Shown: in pieces, positions 55,297 to 62,975 of the stretch
Numbering within the stretch: position 1 is the stretch's first letter
Layout of the letters: each line of letters opens with the position of its first letter
NCBI RefSeq assembly: GCF_024345795.1
Contig: NZ_JAGQBU010000015.1
Span: 1-62,975 of the forward strand
Length of the DNA: 62,975 bases
From: Synechococcus sp. J7-Johnson
GTDB taxonomy: Bacteria; Cyanobacteriota; Cyanobacteriia; PCC-6307; Cyanobiaceae
Direction: 5' to 3'
Made by a program: the position numbers and the translations under genes
Notes under the pieces: generated by a model
Database searches by the model: none
What the model was told of the DNA's origin: nothing
The model's input: only the letters and a program-made list of their open reading frames with translations

Positions 55297-55337
55297 AGCC
55301 CTAGCCTGAGCCTCAGTTCCGACATTCCCCAGCGTCC

Positions 55338-55859
55338 ATGAGCAACCTGATCGTGGTGGGTTTCCCCAAGGTTGATGAGGCAGAAGCCGTGCGCAAGGAG
55401 CTGGTCGCCATCCAGCAGGAGCATCTGATCTCCCTCGAAGACGCCGTGGTGGTGGAGCGTGATGCCGATGGCCAGGTGCAACTGCGTCAGGCGATCAACC
55501 TCACCGCCGCTGGCGCCCTGGGCGGTGGTTTCTGGGGGTCGTTGGTGGGGCTGCTGTTCCTCAATCCCCTGCTCGGTGCCGCAGTCGGCGCCGGCATGGG
55601 AGCGGCTTCAGGCGCGCTCAGCGATCTGGGCATCAACGACGGCTTCCTGCGGGAGCTCGGTGAAACCTTGCCCAAGGGCAGTGCCGCCCTCTGCCTGCTG
55701 GTGCGCGATGCCACGCCTGATCGCGTGGTGGAGCGCCTGCGCAGCTTCGCGCCCCACGCCAAGTTGCTGCGCACCAGCCTCAGCCACACCGATGAGGCCC
55801 AGCTCAACGAGCTTCTGGAGAACAGCCGCAAACAGGCTGAAGCCCTGCGCCTGGGCTGA
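55338..55859 (+). CDS. DUF1269 family protein
   Basis: 173 residues. SNLIVVGFPKVDEAEAVRKE, EDAVVVERDADGQVQLRQA, and a glycine-rich hydrophobic hairpin (GGGFWGSLVGLLFLNPLLG) are typical of DUF1269 membrane-associated proteins. The end is a charged helix. Function unknown. Confidence 0.9.
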   Translation: MSNLIVVGFPKVDEAEAVRKELVAIQQEHLISLEDAVVVERDADGQVQLRQAINLTAAGALGGGFWGSLVGLLFLNPLLGAAVGAGMGAASGALSDLGINDGFLRELGETLPKGSAALCLLVRDATPDRVVERLRSFAPHAKLLRTSLSHTDEAQLNELLENSRKQAEALRLG

Positions 55860-55885
55860 GCGCCCCGGAGCAGGACGCTCAACGC

Positions 55886-56425
55886 TCAATGGCTAGGGCG
55901 CACCCTGCTGCGGCCAGGGGCCATCTGGCTGTGGTGCTGGGCGGACTGCTGGGGCCTGGAGGGATGGTGGCTTACCTGGAAGTCCCATCCTTTGTCCTGC
56001 AGCTGACGGTTCACGGCCCCCACCAGCTCATGGGGAAGATCTTCCGCCATCTGCTCGGCGGAGGTGGTGATCGAGGGGGTGCCCTGCTTCAGGGCCCAGA
56101 GCAGTTCCGCCCACTGCTCCACCAGGGTGGGCTGTTTGACGTGCCGTTCAGAGTCACCCTCAAGGACGGCAGCGCAGCCTCTCTGCTGCCAGAGGGTGGC
56201 ACGACCCCGTTGCAGGCCCTGGCCACTGGCCTGGGCCAGGCCTAGTTGCAGTGCCCGCTCGGTGGGTCGGCCATCAAGCTGGCGCAGCCCGGCCTGAATC
56301 AGCAGGCGGCCGCAGCTCACGGCTGAGAGGCCGAGGGAGCGTCCCAGGTCGGTGAGGGAGATCCACTGATCCCCTGATTCAGCGGGCCCGTGCCCGCCTG
56401 GGGTCCCAGGCATGGTGGTCGTCAT
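55886..56425 (-). CDS. conserved hypothetical protein with HTH-like N-terminus
   Basis: About 179 residues from MTTTMPGTPGG. WISLTDLGRSLGLSAVSCGR and LLIQAGLRQLDGRPTERAL look like a small winged-helix or HTH fold kept in Synechococcus proteins. The C-terminal part is less ordered. It lies 91 bp downstream of the chorismate lyase gene on the same strand. Role unknown. Confidence 0.55.
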   Translation of the reverse strand: MTTTMPGTPGGHGPAESGDQWISLTDLGRSLGLSAVSCGRLLIQAGLRQLDGRPTERALQLGLAQASGQGLQRGRATLWQQRGCAAVLEGDSERHVKQPTLVEQWAELLWALKQGTPSITTSAEQMAEDLPHELVGAVNRQLQDKGWDFQVSHHPSRPQQSAQHHSQMAPGRSRVRPSH

Positions 56426-56516
56426 CGTCGAACAGGTGAAACCGATGCGGCCATCCTGTTCAGATCGCCCGAAAGCGCAAGTTGTCAAGTGGAAACCGCC
56501 ACAAGTGGTGACGGTT

Positions 56517-57152
56517 TCATAAAACTTTATGGAGATCTGCGTTGTGCTGGCTGGGGCCAAGCCAGCGCTCCAGTGCTGGTGAGAACACTTCCCGGATCAC
56601 CGTGAGTTCCCGTCCCTGCCTGAAAAAGCGGTAGTGGCGGCTCCAGAAGGGACCCTGGGCGGCGAATCCCTGCTCCAGCCAGTCGGCGTTCACCTGGGCC
56701 AGGCCGTCCACTTCCCGAAACAGCTCCGCCCGCTCACTGGTCAGGCTCAGCCAGATGGGCTGCTGCCGGTCGCGCAGAGACTCCTCGGCCTCCGCCTGAT
56801 TCCACCAGCTCTCGGCCCAGGCCAGGGCCTGGCCGTTGCAGCGCAGCCACACCTGCCGCAGCAGCAGGGGTGGGACCAGTTCCGCCACCTCGGCGGGCCG
56901 AGTCTGGGCGGTATCAGGGCCTGGTCCTGGGCGCCGGAGCTCCTGCTCTGGTCCCATGGCGATCAGATCAATCGTGACCTGCCTGCCGGTGAGCAGGTGC
57001 AGATGGCGGGTGGGACTGCCGTCGCCGAGGAGCAGCAGTTTCCAGGCGCCGCTGAGCTGGGCTCCGGCCCGGGCCTTGAGCACCTCGCTGATCGGGGCTT
57101 CCCAGAGCGGTGTCGGGGAGACCGATGGCCTGGTGAGCAGGGAGTCAGCCAT
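56517..57152 (-). CDS. chorismate lyase-like protein (DUF98 type)
   Basis: 211 residues. LLLGDGSPTRHLHLLTGRQV, VWLRCNGQALAWAESWW, and the late FWSRHYRFFRQGRELTVIRE and VFSPALE match the cyanobacterial chorismate lyase family (Synechocystis Sll1797 type). It forms 4-hydroxybenzoate and pyruvate from chorismate, the first step of plastoquinone synthesis in cyanobacteria. The ATG is at 57152. Confidence 0.8.
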   Translation of the reverse strand: MADSLLTRPSVSPTPLWEAPISEVLKARAGAQLSGAWKLLLLGDGSPTRHLHLLTGRQVTIDLIAMGPEQELRRPGPGPDTAQTRPAEVAELVPPLLLRQVWLRCNGQALAWAESWWNQAEAEESLRDRQQPIWLSLTSERAELFREVDGLAQVNADWLEQGFAAQGPFWSRHYRFFRQGRELTVIREVFSPALERWLGPSQHNADLHKVL

Positions 57153-57255
57153 CAGGCTCAGCTCGGGTTATTCAGGCTAATGAGGGCCGAGAGGGCATTT
57201 GGACGACGATCCAGGAGCCTGACCTACGACGTGTGGCTGGTCGGGAGCCTGAGCC

Positions 57256-58224
57256 TCAGAAGCCTCCGCTGATGCTCACTCGTTGCTGTTGGCCGTTGCG
57301 CTCAATCACCACGGAGTTGCCGCTGGCCGAGCGCAGGCGCCAGCCGGTGGAGCCGATCGCCTCCCCCACCGCTGCGCTGGTTGAGCTGCCGCCCATCTGG
57401 AAGATGGCGGAGCCACTCTGGCCAGGTACCTGCACAACCCCCACCAGCTCGGGGGAGCCACTCTCCGCTCCAGCCCCGCCGCCATCATCTGAGGGACCGG
57501 AGCCGCTGGCTGCTCCAGCTGTCGGCATGGCGGGGGCTGGTGGAGCCCTCCGCGTGATCGTGCCACTGACGGGAACCCGCAGCGGCGGTGCGGATGAGGC
57601 ACGGGAGGTGCTCTCCAGCGGCTCCAGTTCCTGCACCCAGGCTTCCTCAGGAGGCGGAGGCGGCAGGCCGTTGACGGCGCCATCGACCGCATCGCCAGGA
57701 GGCTGGGTGGTGGCGGCGGCCGTGGTTCCAGGCTCGGCAGCCTCCAGGGGGCCCACCGAGCGCAACCGCTCCAGCAGTTGCAGGGTGCGCTCCTGTTGAA
57801 GGGCGATGCTCGCCTGGGTCCAGCCCCGCCAAACAAGCAGGGTGCTGCCGGCCCCCAGCACCGACAGGAGCGCCATCGATATCAGCAGTGGACGCTGCTG
57901 TGGGGACCGTGCCGCTGCTGAAGAGGGGGCTGCGGAGCTACGGGTCCTTGCTACGGATCGGCTTCCAGGCCTGGCTGACTGCCGCAAGCACGGTGGCGCT
58001 TCGTGCACCACCACATCGATGGGTGCGGGATCGCAGCCAGGCTCCATGGCCAGGTTCGGCTCCGGCTGATGCGGGTCGCGGCTGTAGCCCTCGAGGGTCA
58101 ATCGCTCCCCAGAGCGGATCCCCAGGGCAGGCAGACCGGAGGAAAACACGCGGTCCATCACCTGCTCGGCCTTCAGCTCCCAGAACGCGCGGGAGGAGGA
58201 GATGGGACGCGGATCACCGCCCAT
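57256..58224 (-). CDS. membrane protein with PilP/GspC-like C-terminal domain
   Basis: About 322 residues from MGGDPRPISSSRAFWELKAE. One membrane segment (LLISMALLSVLGAGSTLLVW, near residue 115) separates a cytoplasmic part from a Pro/Ala-rich periplasmic linker. The last ~65 residues (ELVGVVQVPGQSGSAIFQMG, VGEAIGSTGWRLRSASGNSV, VVIERNGQQQRVSISGGF) look like the inner-membrane-to-outer-membrane linker domain of type IV pilus PilP or type II secretion GspC. No other pilus gene is nearby. Confidence 0.65.
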   Translation of the reverse strand: MGGDPRPISSSRAFWELKAEQVMDRVFSSGLPALGIRSGERLTLEGYSRDPHQPEPNLAMEPGCDPAPIDVVVHEAPPCLRQSARPGSRSVARTRSSAAPSSAAARSPQQRPLLISMALLSVLGAGSTLLVWRGWTQASIALQQERTLQLLERLRSVGPLEAAEPGTTAAATTQPPGDAVDGAVNGLPPPPPEEAWVQELEPLESTSRASSAPPLRVPVSGTITRRAPPAPAMPTAGAASGSGPSDDGGGAGAESGSPELVGVVQVPGQSGSAIFQMGGSSTSAAVGEAIGSTGWRLRSASGNSVVIERNGQQQRVSISGGF

Positions 58225-58235
58225 GGCCGATGGGC

Positions 58236-60224
58236 TCAGGAGCCAAGCCCGGTGAGTGTACCGGCAGTTTGCTGATCGGACAATCGTTCCTGCTGAGCCC
58301 CACGGCGGCGGTGCAGCTCCAGCCACAGCAGCAGGGCCGTGGTGTCAGCCGGGCTCACCCCAGGGATGCGGGAGGCCTGCCCGAGATTGAGCGGTCGCAC
58401 GGCGGCGAGCTTCTCGCGGGCTTCCTTGGAGAGGGTGGCGATGGTTGTGTAATCGATTCCCCCCGGGATCGGCCTCTGGTCCTGCTTGCGAACCTGATCG
58501 ATCTGTTGTTGCTGGCGGGCCAGGTAGCCGCTGTATTTGAGGTCGATCTCCGCACCCTCACGCACCCCATTCGGCAAGCTGGCCTCCGCCAGGCCCAGCT
58601 CCACCAGATCATTGCTGTGGAAGCCGGAACGGCGCAGCAGATCGGCGAGGGTGATCGATCCCTTGATCGGTGCGCCCGAGCGAGCCTCCACCTCGGGCGC
58701 CACCGGGTCACTGACCTTGAGCCGCACAGTTTCTAGGCGCTGCTTTTCGGCGGCGATGGCGGCCTGCTTGGCCTCGAACAACCCCCAGCGGCGGTCGTCG
58801 ATCAAGCCCAGCTCACGGCCCAGCGGGGTGAGGCGTCGGTCGGCGTTATCACCGCGCAGCACCAGACGGTATTCACTGCGGCTGGTGAGTACCCGGTAGG
58901 GCTCATGCAGGTCCTTGGTGACCAGGTCGTCGATCATGGTGCCGATGTAGCTGCCCTCCCGCGGGAAATGGACCGGTTCCTGGCCCCGCAGCAGCCGGGC
59001 GGCGTTGAGGCCAGCCACCAGCCCCTGGGCGGCGGCCTCCTCGTAGCCGGTGGTGCCATTGAGCTGGCCGGCGCTGAACAGACCCCGAAGCCGCTTGGTC
59101 ATCAGCGAGGGCAGGCACTGGGTGGCGGGAAGGTAGTCGTACTCGACCGCGTAGGCCGGACGCAGCATCACGCAGTGCTCCAGGCCGGGGAGGGTGCGCA
59201 GCAGCTCCAGCTGCAGCCGCTCCGGCAGGCCGGTGGAGAAGCCCTGGATGTAGAGCTCAGGGGTGTCGCGGCCCTCCGGCTCCAGGAAGATCTGGTGGCT
59301 CTCCTTGTCTTTGAAGCGCACGATCTTGTCTTCGATCGAGGGGCAGTAACGCGGGCCCTTGCTGTCGATGAAGCCGCCGTAGATGGGGGTGAGGTGGAGG
59401 TTGTCGCGGATGAGCTGGTGGGTGGCGGCGGTGGTGCGGGTGAGATGGCAGGACATCGGCTCACTGCTTACCCAGGCGGCTGGATCGAAGGAGAAGAAAC
59501 GGCCATCGGCGTCGCTGGGCTGCTCTTCGAGCTGATCAAGGCGGACGCTGCGGCGATCCACCCGGGCCGGGGTGCCGGTCTTGAGTCGGTCGGTGCGGAA
59601 GCCGAGGGCCTGCAGCGCTTCGGTGAGCCCTTCAGCTGCCTGCTCGCCGGCGCGGCCGGCGCTCATCGACTGGTTGCCCACCCAGATCTGGCCACCAAGG
59701 AAGGTGCCGGCGGTGAGGATCACGGCCGGCGCGGCATAGACGCTGCCGAAATAGGTGCGCACGCCGGTGATCCGGCCCACCGCTCCGTGTCCTGCCACGC
59801 TGGGGTCGTCTCCATCCAGCTCCACCTCCAGCCCCGTGACCATCGCCTCGCGCAGCTGCAGGTTTGGCGTGTGCTGAAGCAGCTGCAGCATCTGGCGGGC
59901 GTACTGGCGCTTGTCGGTCTGGGCGCGCAGGGCCCAGACGGCCGGGCCGCGGCTGGCGTTGAGCACCCGCTTCTGCAGGGTGGTGGCATCGGCGAGGCGG
60001 CCGATCACCCCGCCGAGGGCATCCGCTTCATGCACCAGCTGGCTCTTGGCCGGACCGCCCACTGCCGGGTTGCAGGGTTGCCAGGCGATGCGATCGATGT
60101 TGAGGCTGAACAGGGCCGTGGAGATCCCCAGCCGCGCCGCGGTGAGCGCCGCCTCACAGCCTGCATGGCCGCCACCGACCACGATCAGCTCGAAGGTTTC
60201 GCTGGGGGCTGCACTGAGGGCCAT
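58236..60224 (-). CDS. mnmG: tRNA uridine 5-carboxymethylaminomethyl modification enzyme MnmG
   Basis: 662 residues. [20 protein letters not shown] binds [70 protein letters not shown] and [20 protein letters not shown] are GidA signatures. With MnmE it modifies the wobble uridine of tRNAs. It starts 4 bp after the stop of the upstream sterol-desaturase-like gene, so the two are probably co-transcribed. Confidence 0.97.
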   Translation of the reverse strand: MALSAAPSETFELIVVGGGHAGCEAALTAARLGISTALFSLNIDRIAWQPCNPAVGGPAKSQLVHEADALGGVIGRLADATTLQKRVLNASRGPAVWALRAQTDKRQYARQMLQLLQHTPNLQLREAMVTGLEVELDGDDPSVAGHGAVGRITGVRTYFGSVYAAPAVILTAGTFLGGQIWVGNQSMSAGRAGEQAAEGLTEALQALGFRTDRLKTGTPARVDRRSVRLDQLEEQPSDADGRFFSFDPAAWVSSEPMSCHLTRTTAATHQLIRDNLHLTPIYGGFIDSKGPRYCPSIEDKIVRFKDKESHQIFLEPEGRDTPELYIQGFSTGLPERLQLELLRTLPGLEHCVMLRPAYAVEYDYLPATQCLPSLMTKRLRGLFSAGQLNGTTGYEEAAAQGLVAGLNAARLLRGQEPVHFPREGSYIGTMIDDLVTKDLHEPYRVLTSRSEYRLVLRGDNADRRLTPLGRELGLIDDRRWGLFEAKQAAIAAEKQRLETVRLKVSDPVAPEVEARSGAPIKGSITLADLLRRSGFHSNDLVELGLAEASLPNGVREGAEIDLKYSGYLARQQQQIDQVRKQDQRPIPGGIDYTTIATLSKEAREKLAAVRPLNLGQASRIPGVSPADTTALLLWLELHRRRGAQQERLSDQQTAGTLTGLGS

Positions 60225-60228
60225 CAGG

Positions 60229-61062
60229 TCAATGTATGGCGCTCAGATCGTTGGGGGATTCCATGGAGGCGTCGTAACTGGAATCTTCGGTGCCTCCGAT
60301 CCGGTCCCAGTGCGTGAAGTAGAGCCCGAAGTGCACACCCGGATGGCGATGGTGCAGTGAATGGTGGGCAGGTCCGATCACCCAGCGGCCCAGCCAGTGG
60401 TGGGGGAATCCGCTCGGCAGACGGTCAAGGCCGAGGTGATTGACGATCGCCCAGATCGTCATGGTGCTCAGTACAGCCATCAGGGTGATCAGGTGCAGCG
60501 GCACAAGCATCACCAGGAGCACCAGCACCAGCGCCTGCAGGATTGCTTCAGGAAGATCGAAGGCGAAGGATGTCCAGGGGGTGGGCTGGTGCGTGCGGTG
60601 GTGACCGTGGTGGCACCAGGAGTAGAGCCAGCGGTGGTGCATCAGGCGATGGGTGGCGTAGTAGATCCCGTCCTGAAGGATCAGCACCACGCCGTAGCTG
60701 AAAGCGAGGTACCACCACCCGTAGGTGTCAGGCCTGGCATAGAGACGAGTGAGCCCATGGCTTTGTAGCGCCAGCACGGCGACGGTGGCCAGAGCGAACA
60801 CGGCGGCGGATAGCACCGAAAGGAAAATGTCGGCGCGGATGGCATCGGCATTGTGGTGCGACTGATGTGGCTTTTTGGTTTCAGGTGGCTTGGTTTCAGG
60901 ATCTGTTGCGGTGGTGCGGGCATACAGCCACCACCAGGACCCACCGGCCAGCAAAAAGTAGCGGGCCAGAATGATGCCGAAGAAAACAAGTCCGTAGAAC
61001 ACGAAGGAGTGACCACCGAGTGAGCGGATTAGTGTTTCGGTATCGATCTGGGCGATCGGCAT
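60229..61062 (-). CDS. sterol desaturase / fatty acid hydroxylase superfamily protein
   Basis: 277 residues with about five membrane helices and the eight-His di-iron pattern: HRLMHH, HHGHH and HHSLHH. This superfamily includes carotenoid and fatty-acid hydroxylases and sterol desaturases. The substrate is unknown; carotenoid, lipid or hopanoid hydroxylation are possibilities. It is directly upstream of mnmG. Confidence 0.85.
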   Translation of the reverse strand: MPIAQIDTETLIRSLGGHSFVFYGLVFFGIILARYFLLAGGSWWWLYARTTATDPETKPPETKKPHQSHHNADAIRADIFLSVLSAAVFALATVAVLALQSHGLTRLYARPDTYGWWYLAFSYGVVLILQDGIYYATHRLMHHRWLYSWCHHGHHRTHQPTPWTSFAFDLPEAILQALVLVLLVMLVPLHLITLMAVLSTMTIWAIVNHLGLDRLPSGFPHHWLGRWVIGPAHHSLHHRHPGVHFGLYFTHWDRIGGTEDSSYDASMESPNDLSAIH

Positions 61063-61169
61063 GGACTGGTTGGCCTTGCGGCAGCGTGGACACCCAGTCT
61101 AGAGGCCTGCGCCGGTCTGAACCGCTACGGGTTATGGGGAGCTATCGGATTCTGCACCTCCTCTAGCCT

Positions 61170-62846
61170 TCAGACTCCAAGTCTGGCCAGGATCGGGGAG
61201 CCAGCCGGCAGGTTGCGACGCACCAATGCCTCAATACTCTCGGTTGTCTGGATTAGCTCCAGTCCATAGGGTGTGAGGCTGTCGGCGGTGTGAATGTTCT
61301 TCGAGAGGAGTGGGTTGGTATAGATTTGAGTGAATGCATCGTAGGAAACCATCGTCAGCAGAAGGCTTCCAAACAGAGCTCCCGGCTGGGCGTCTTCAGC
61401 AAACAGGCCAATCACAAACTCCAGCGTGTCGATATCGCCGTAGAGAGCTTCCAGTTGCCTCGCCAAGACGCTGTTGCTGGTGAGTTCACTGAAGCTTCTG
61501 AGTCTTTTCAACCCGAATCTCTCGCGGTAAACATTATAGCTCTGCAGCCTGAAATCTCTACCCATTTTGATCGTCTGGTATTCCGACTCCATCAAGAAGA
61601 CAGGATTGTTGCCCAGGCTGACTCGGCCTGCTGCCTGGGATGAAGCGTTGCTGATGATCGAGCCCACCCCAGTCTCTTCAAGCAGCTCATTATTCCAGCG
61701 ATAGAGTGCGGCCTCTACTGGCGCTCCGTCTACGATCAATTCATCCGGCACCAGCCCATGCCAGCGGTAGAGAAGATCGAATTCCAGGGCGATCCAGTTG
61801 GTACGGTACCAGGATTGTTGCTCGGCAAAACCTGGATCAAACCGAAACAATCGTTCGCCGGTGATATGATTGATATAGTCTTCTACGGTCAGCTTCAGAA
61901 GCAGGCAGATATTAATCATCCTGGCCGTCTGAAACAGCCGTTCGTCAGCATCGTCCCAGCTTGAATAAATGTTGCTGAGCTCCTGGCAGATTCGGTTGTG
62001 TTCCCGGAGAAAGATCAAGCTGAGTGACACATAGCCCACCGATGAGTTGCCCCGCTCCAGGCCTGTGGCATAGAGTTTGTCCAGTCTTTTATTGAGTTGC
62101 TGTGGTGAGAGGCTGCCAGGGGGGAAGCTGCCCGCCAGAGAGGTTTTCGTCCATTCGGTGTTGCCATGCGGATAAAGGCCTTTGTCCCTGACGACCTTCC
62201 CATGTGCATCCAGGCAACTGTAGATCTCCTTTACACGCCAGTCACCAGCATCATTCCGCTCACCGAGATAATCTGGATACTCTTCCCCGTTGATGATCTG
62301 CGAGCGCAGGCGCCCGCCACTGCCACTGCGCAGGCATCGGGCTTCCTGTTCACTGAGGCCATAGATCTGGCAGAGATCCACATCATGGTTAGAAGTGTTC
62401 TTTCGTCGATCGGTGGGATCGATTCGCAGCACACTGTCGGTGAACCACTGGGCAAAGAACATGAACAGAACTGATGACCGGTCCGCCTGCATGGACTCCC
62501 CGCGGGCAAACAGGGAGGTCACGGGACCCCAACGGCTGGCCCCGACCCTCTCGTCAGCCGGCAGGGCGGCCACGCTGGCGGCGCTGGCTGGAGCAAGATG
62601 GCGTGCGGAAAAGTGACGATCGGTGAGAGAGGGCCAGGACGTGTAATCCGTGATCGGTCCATTTGATCTGTCTCCGGGTGCGGGGACGGCAGACCAGAGG
62701 CTGAAGGGTCATGGACGGGGCGTAGTGGAGCTGGCGATGAGGTTGGTGGCAAATCGATTGATCAGTGTTCCCAGCCAGGCGATCGAATTTGCCCAGGCGA
62801 GAAATCTTCTAATCAGGCGTGACCGCTGCAGAAGCGATAAGAACAT
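61170..62846 (-). pseudogene. cyclooxygenase-like heme peroxidase with in-frame TGA near the N-terminus
   Basis: The peroxidase body is intact: SLTDRHFSARHLAPAS, FAQWFTDSVLRIDP, NTSNHDVDLCQIYGL, SLIFLREHNRICQEL and FDLLYRWHGLVPDELI. The last corresponds to the Tyr and heme His of animal cyclooxygenases. A full-length start (MFLSLLQRSRLIRRFLAW) lies at 62846, but TGA at 62709-62711 interrupts the frame after STTPRP; it then continues as PFSLWS without frameshift. Translation could restart only at GTG 62573, which would remove the family's N-terminal region. About 558 codons in total fit the family. Confidence 0.75.
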
Positions 62847-62888
62847 TGAGGGAAGCTCTGATCAAGACGGCTTAATCCAAGCAACCCA

Positions 62889-62910
62889 GTCTCATTCTCG
62901 ACAATGAGAC
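62889..62910. repeat. perfect 8-bp inverted repeat
   Basis: GTCTCATT and AATGAGAC arms are separated by six bases. It lies about 45 bp upstream of the presumed start of the peroxidase gene and could be an operator or the end of a gene beyond the window. No T-tract follows. Confidence 0.5.
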
Positions 62911-62975
62911 GATCCTGAGCAAATTTTGCCTGCTTTTCGCTCACAGCAGTACCCACAAAGATGTCCAGTCAGTTT

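Overview
The window looks like chromosomal DNA of a high-GC cyanobacterium, most likely of the Cyanobium/freshwater Synechococcus type. Supporting signs are the cyanobacterial version of the Nit1 (sll0783-sll0787-like) gene cluster, a Nif11-like small protein, several small proteins known to me only from picocyanobacteria, a cyanobacterial-type chorismate lyase, and scattered GCGATCGC (HIP1) octamers. The genus is an inference. I see no rRNA, tRNA, CRISPR array, prophage or insertion sequence.

Layout. 1-1347: degraded, gene-poor DNA holding the remains of a short-chain dehydrogenase. 1348-7924: a pyruvate-kinase-like protein behind a stand-alone cyclic-nucleotide-binding domain protein, a Nif11-like small protein, and a large NTT-type nucleotide transporter fused to HEAT repeats and a cyclic-nucleotide-binding domain. 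7900-10060: a Pho box, a PstS phosphate-binding protein and a CHAD-domain (polyphosphate-binding type) protein. 10073-12703: a copper module made of a MerR/CueR-type promoter, a CopA-like ATPase and a membrane-anchored cupredoxin. 13423-22760: an extended Nit1C cluster. Its + strand arm is nitBCDEFG (nitrilase, radical SAM, GNAT, AIR-synthase-like and two small proteins). Its - strand arm is nitH (flavoprotein) followed by a fatty-acid desaturase, a MetX-like alpha/beta hydrolase and a GlnT-type glutamine synthetase, all with overlapping ends. Cyanate hydratase (cynS) lies 0.8 kb beyond it, so the whole block points to handling of nitrile, cyanide or cyanate nitrogen.

24374-31020: an MscS channel paired with an orphan solute-binding lipoprotein, an SDR, a methyltransferase, conserved small proteins, a 2OG-Fe(II) oxygenase and a Coq4-like protein. 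31102-36595: two tandem type-I sulfatases and a membrane protein. 36618-42043: an island of mostly exported or membrane proteins of unknown function, bounded by a 102-bp copy of part of valS on one side and intact valS on the other. 44895-49405: MscL, MarC, DUF1643, a cytochrome b with a molybdopterin oxidoreductase interrupted by an in-frame TAG, and a TVP38-family protein. 49489-51306: two tandem paralogous exported proteins. 51277-61062: ligA, a SprT-like protein, a QP-repeat protein, DUF1269, chorismate lyase, a PilP/GspC-like protein, mnmG and a sterol-desaturase-like protein. 61170-62846: a cyclooxygenase-like heme peroxidase with an in-frame TGA near its N-terminus.

Three otherwise intact reading frames each carry one premature stop (TAG at 38465-38467, TAG at 48527-48529, TGA at 62709-62711). 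With the decayed SDR and the valS fragment, this suggests recent gene loss or, for single bases, assembly error. TAG ends several normal genes here, so general TAG recoding is unlikely.
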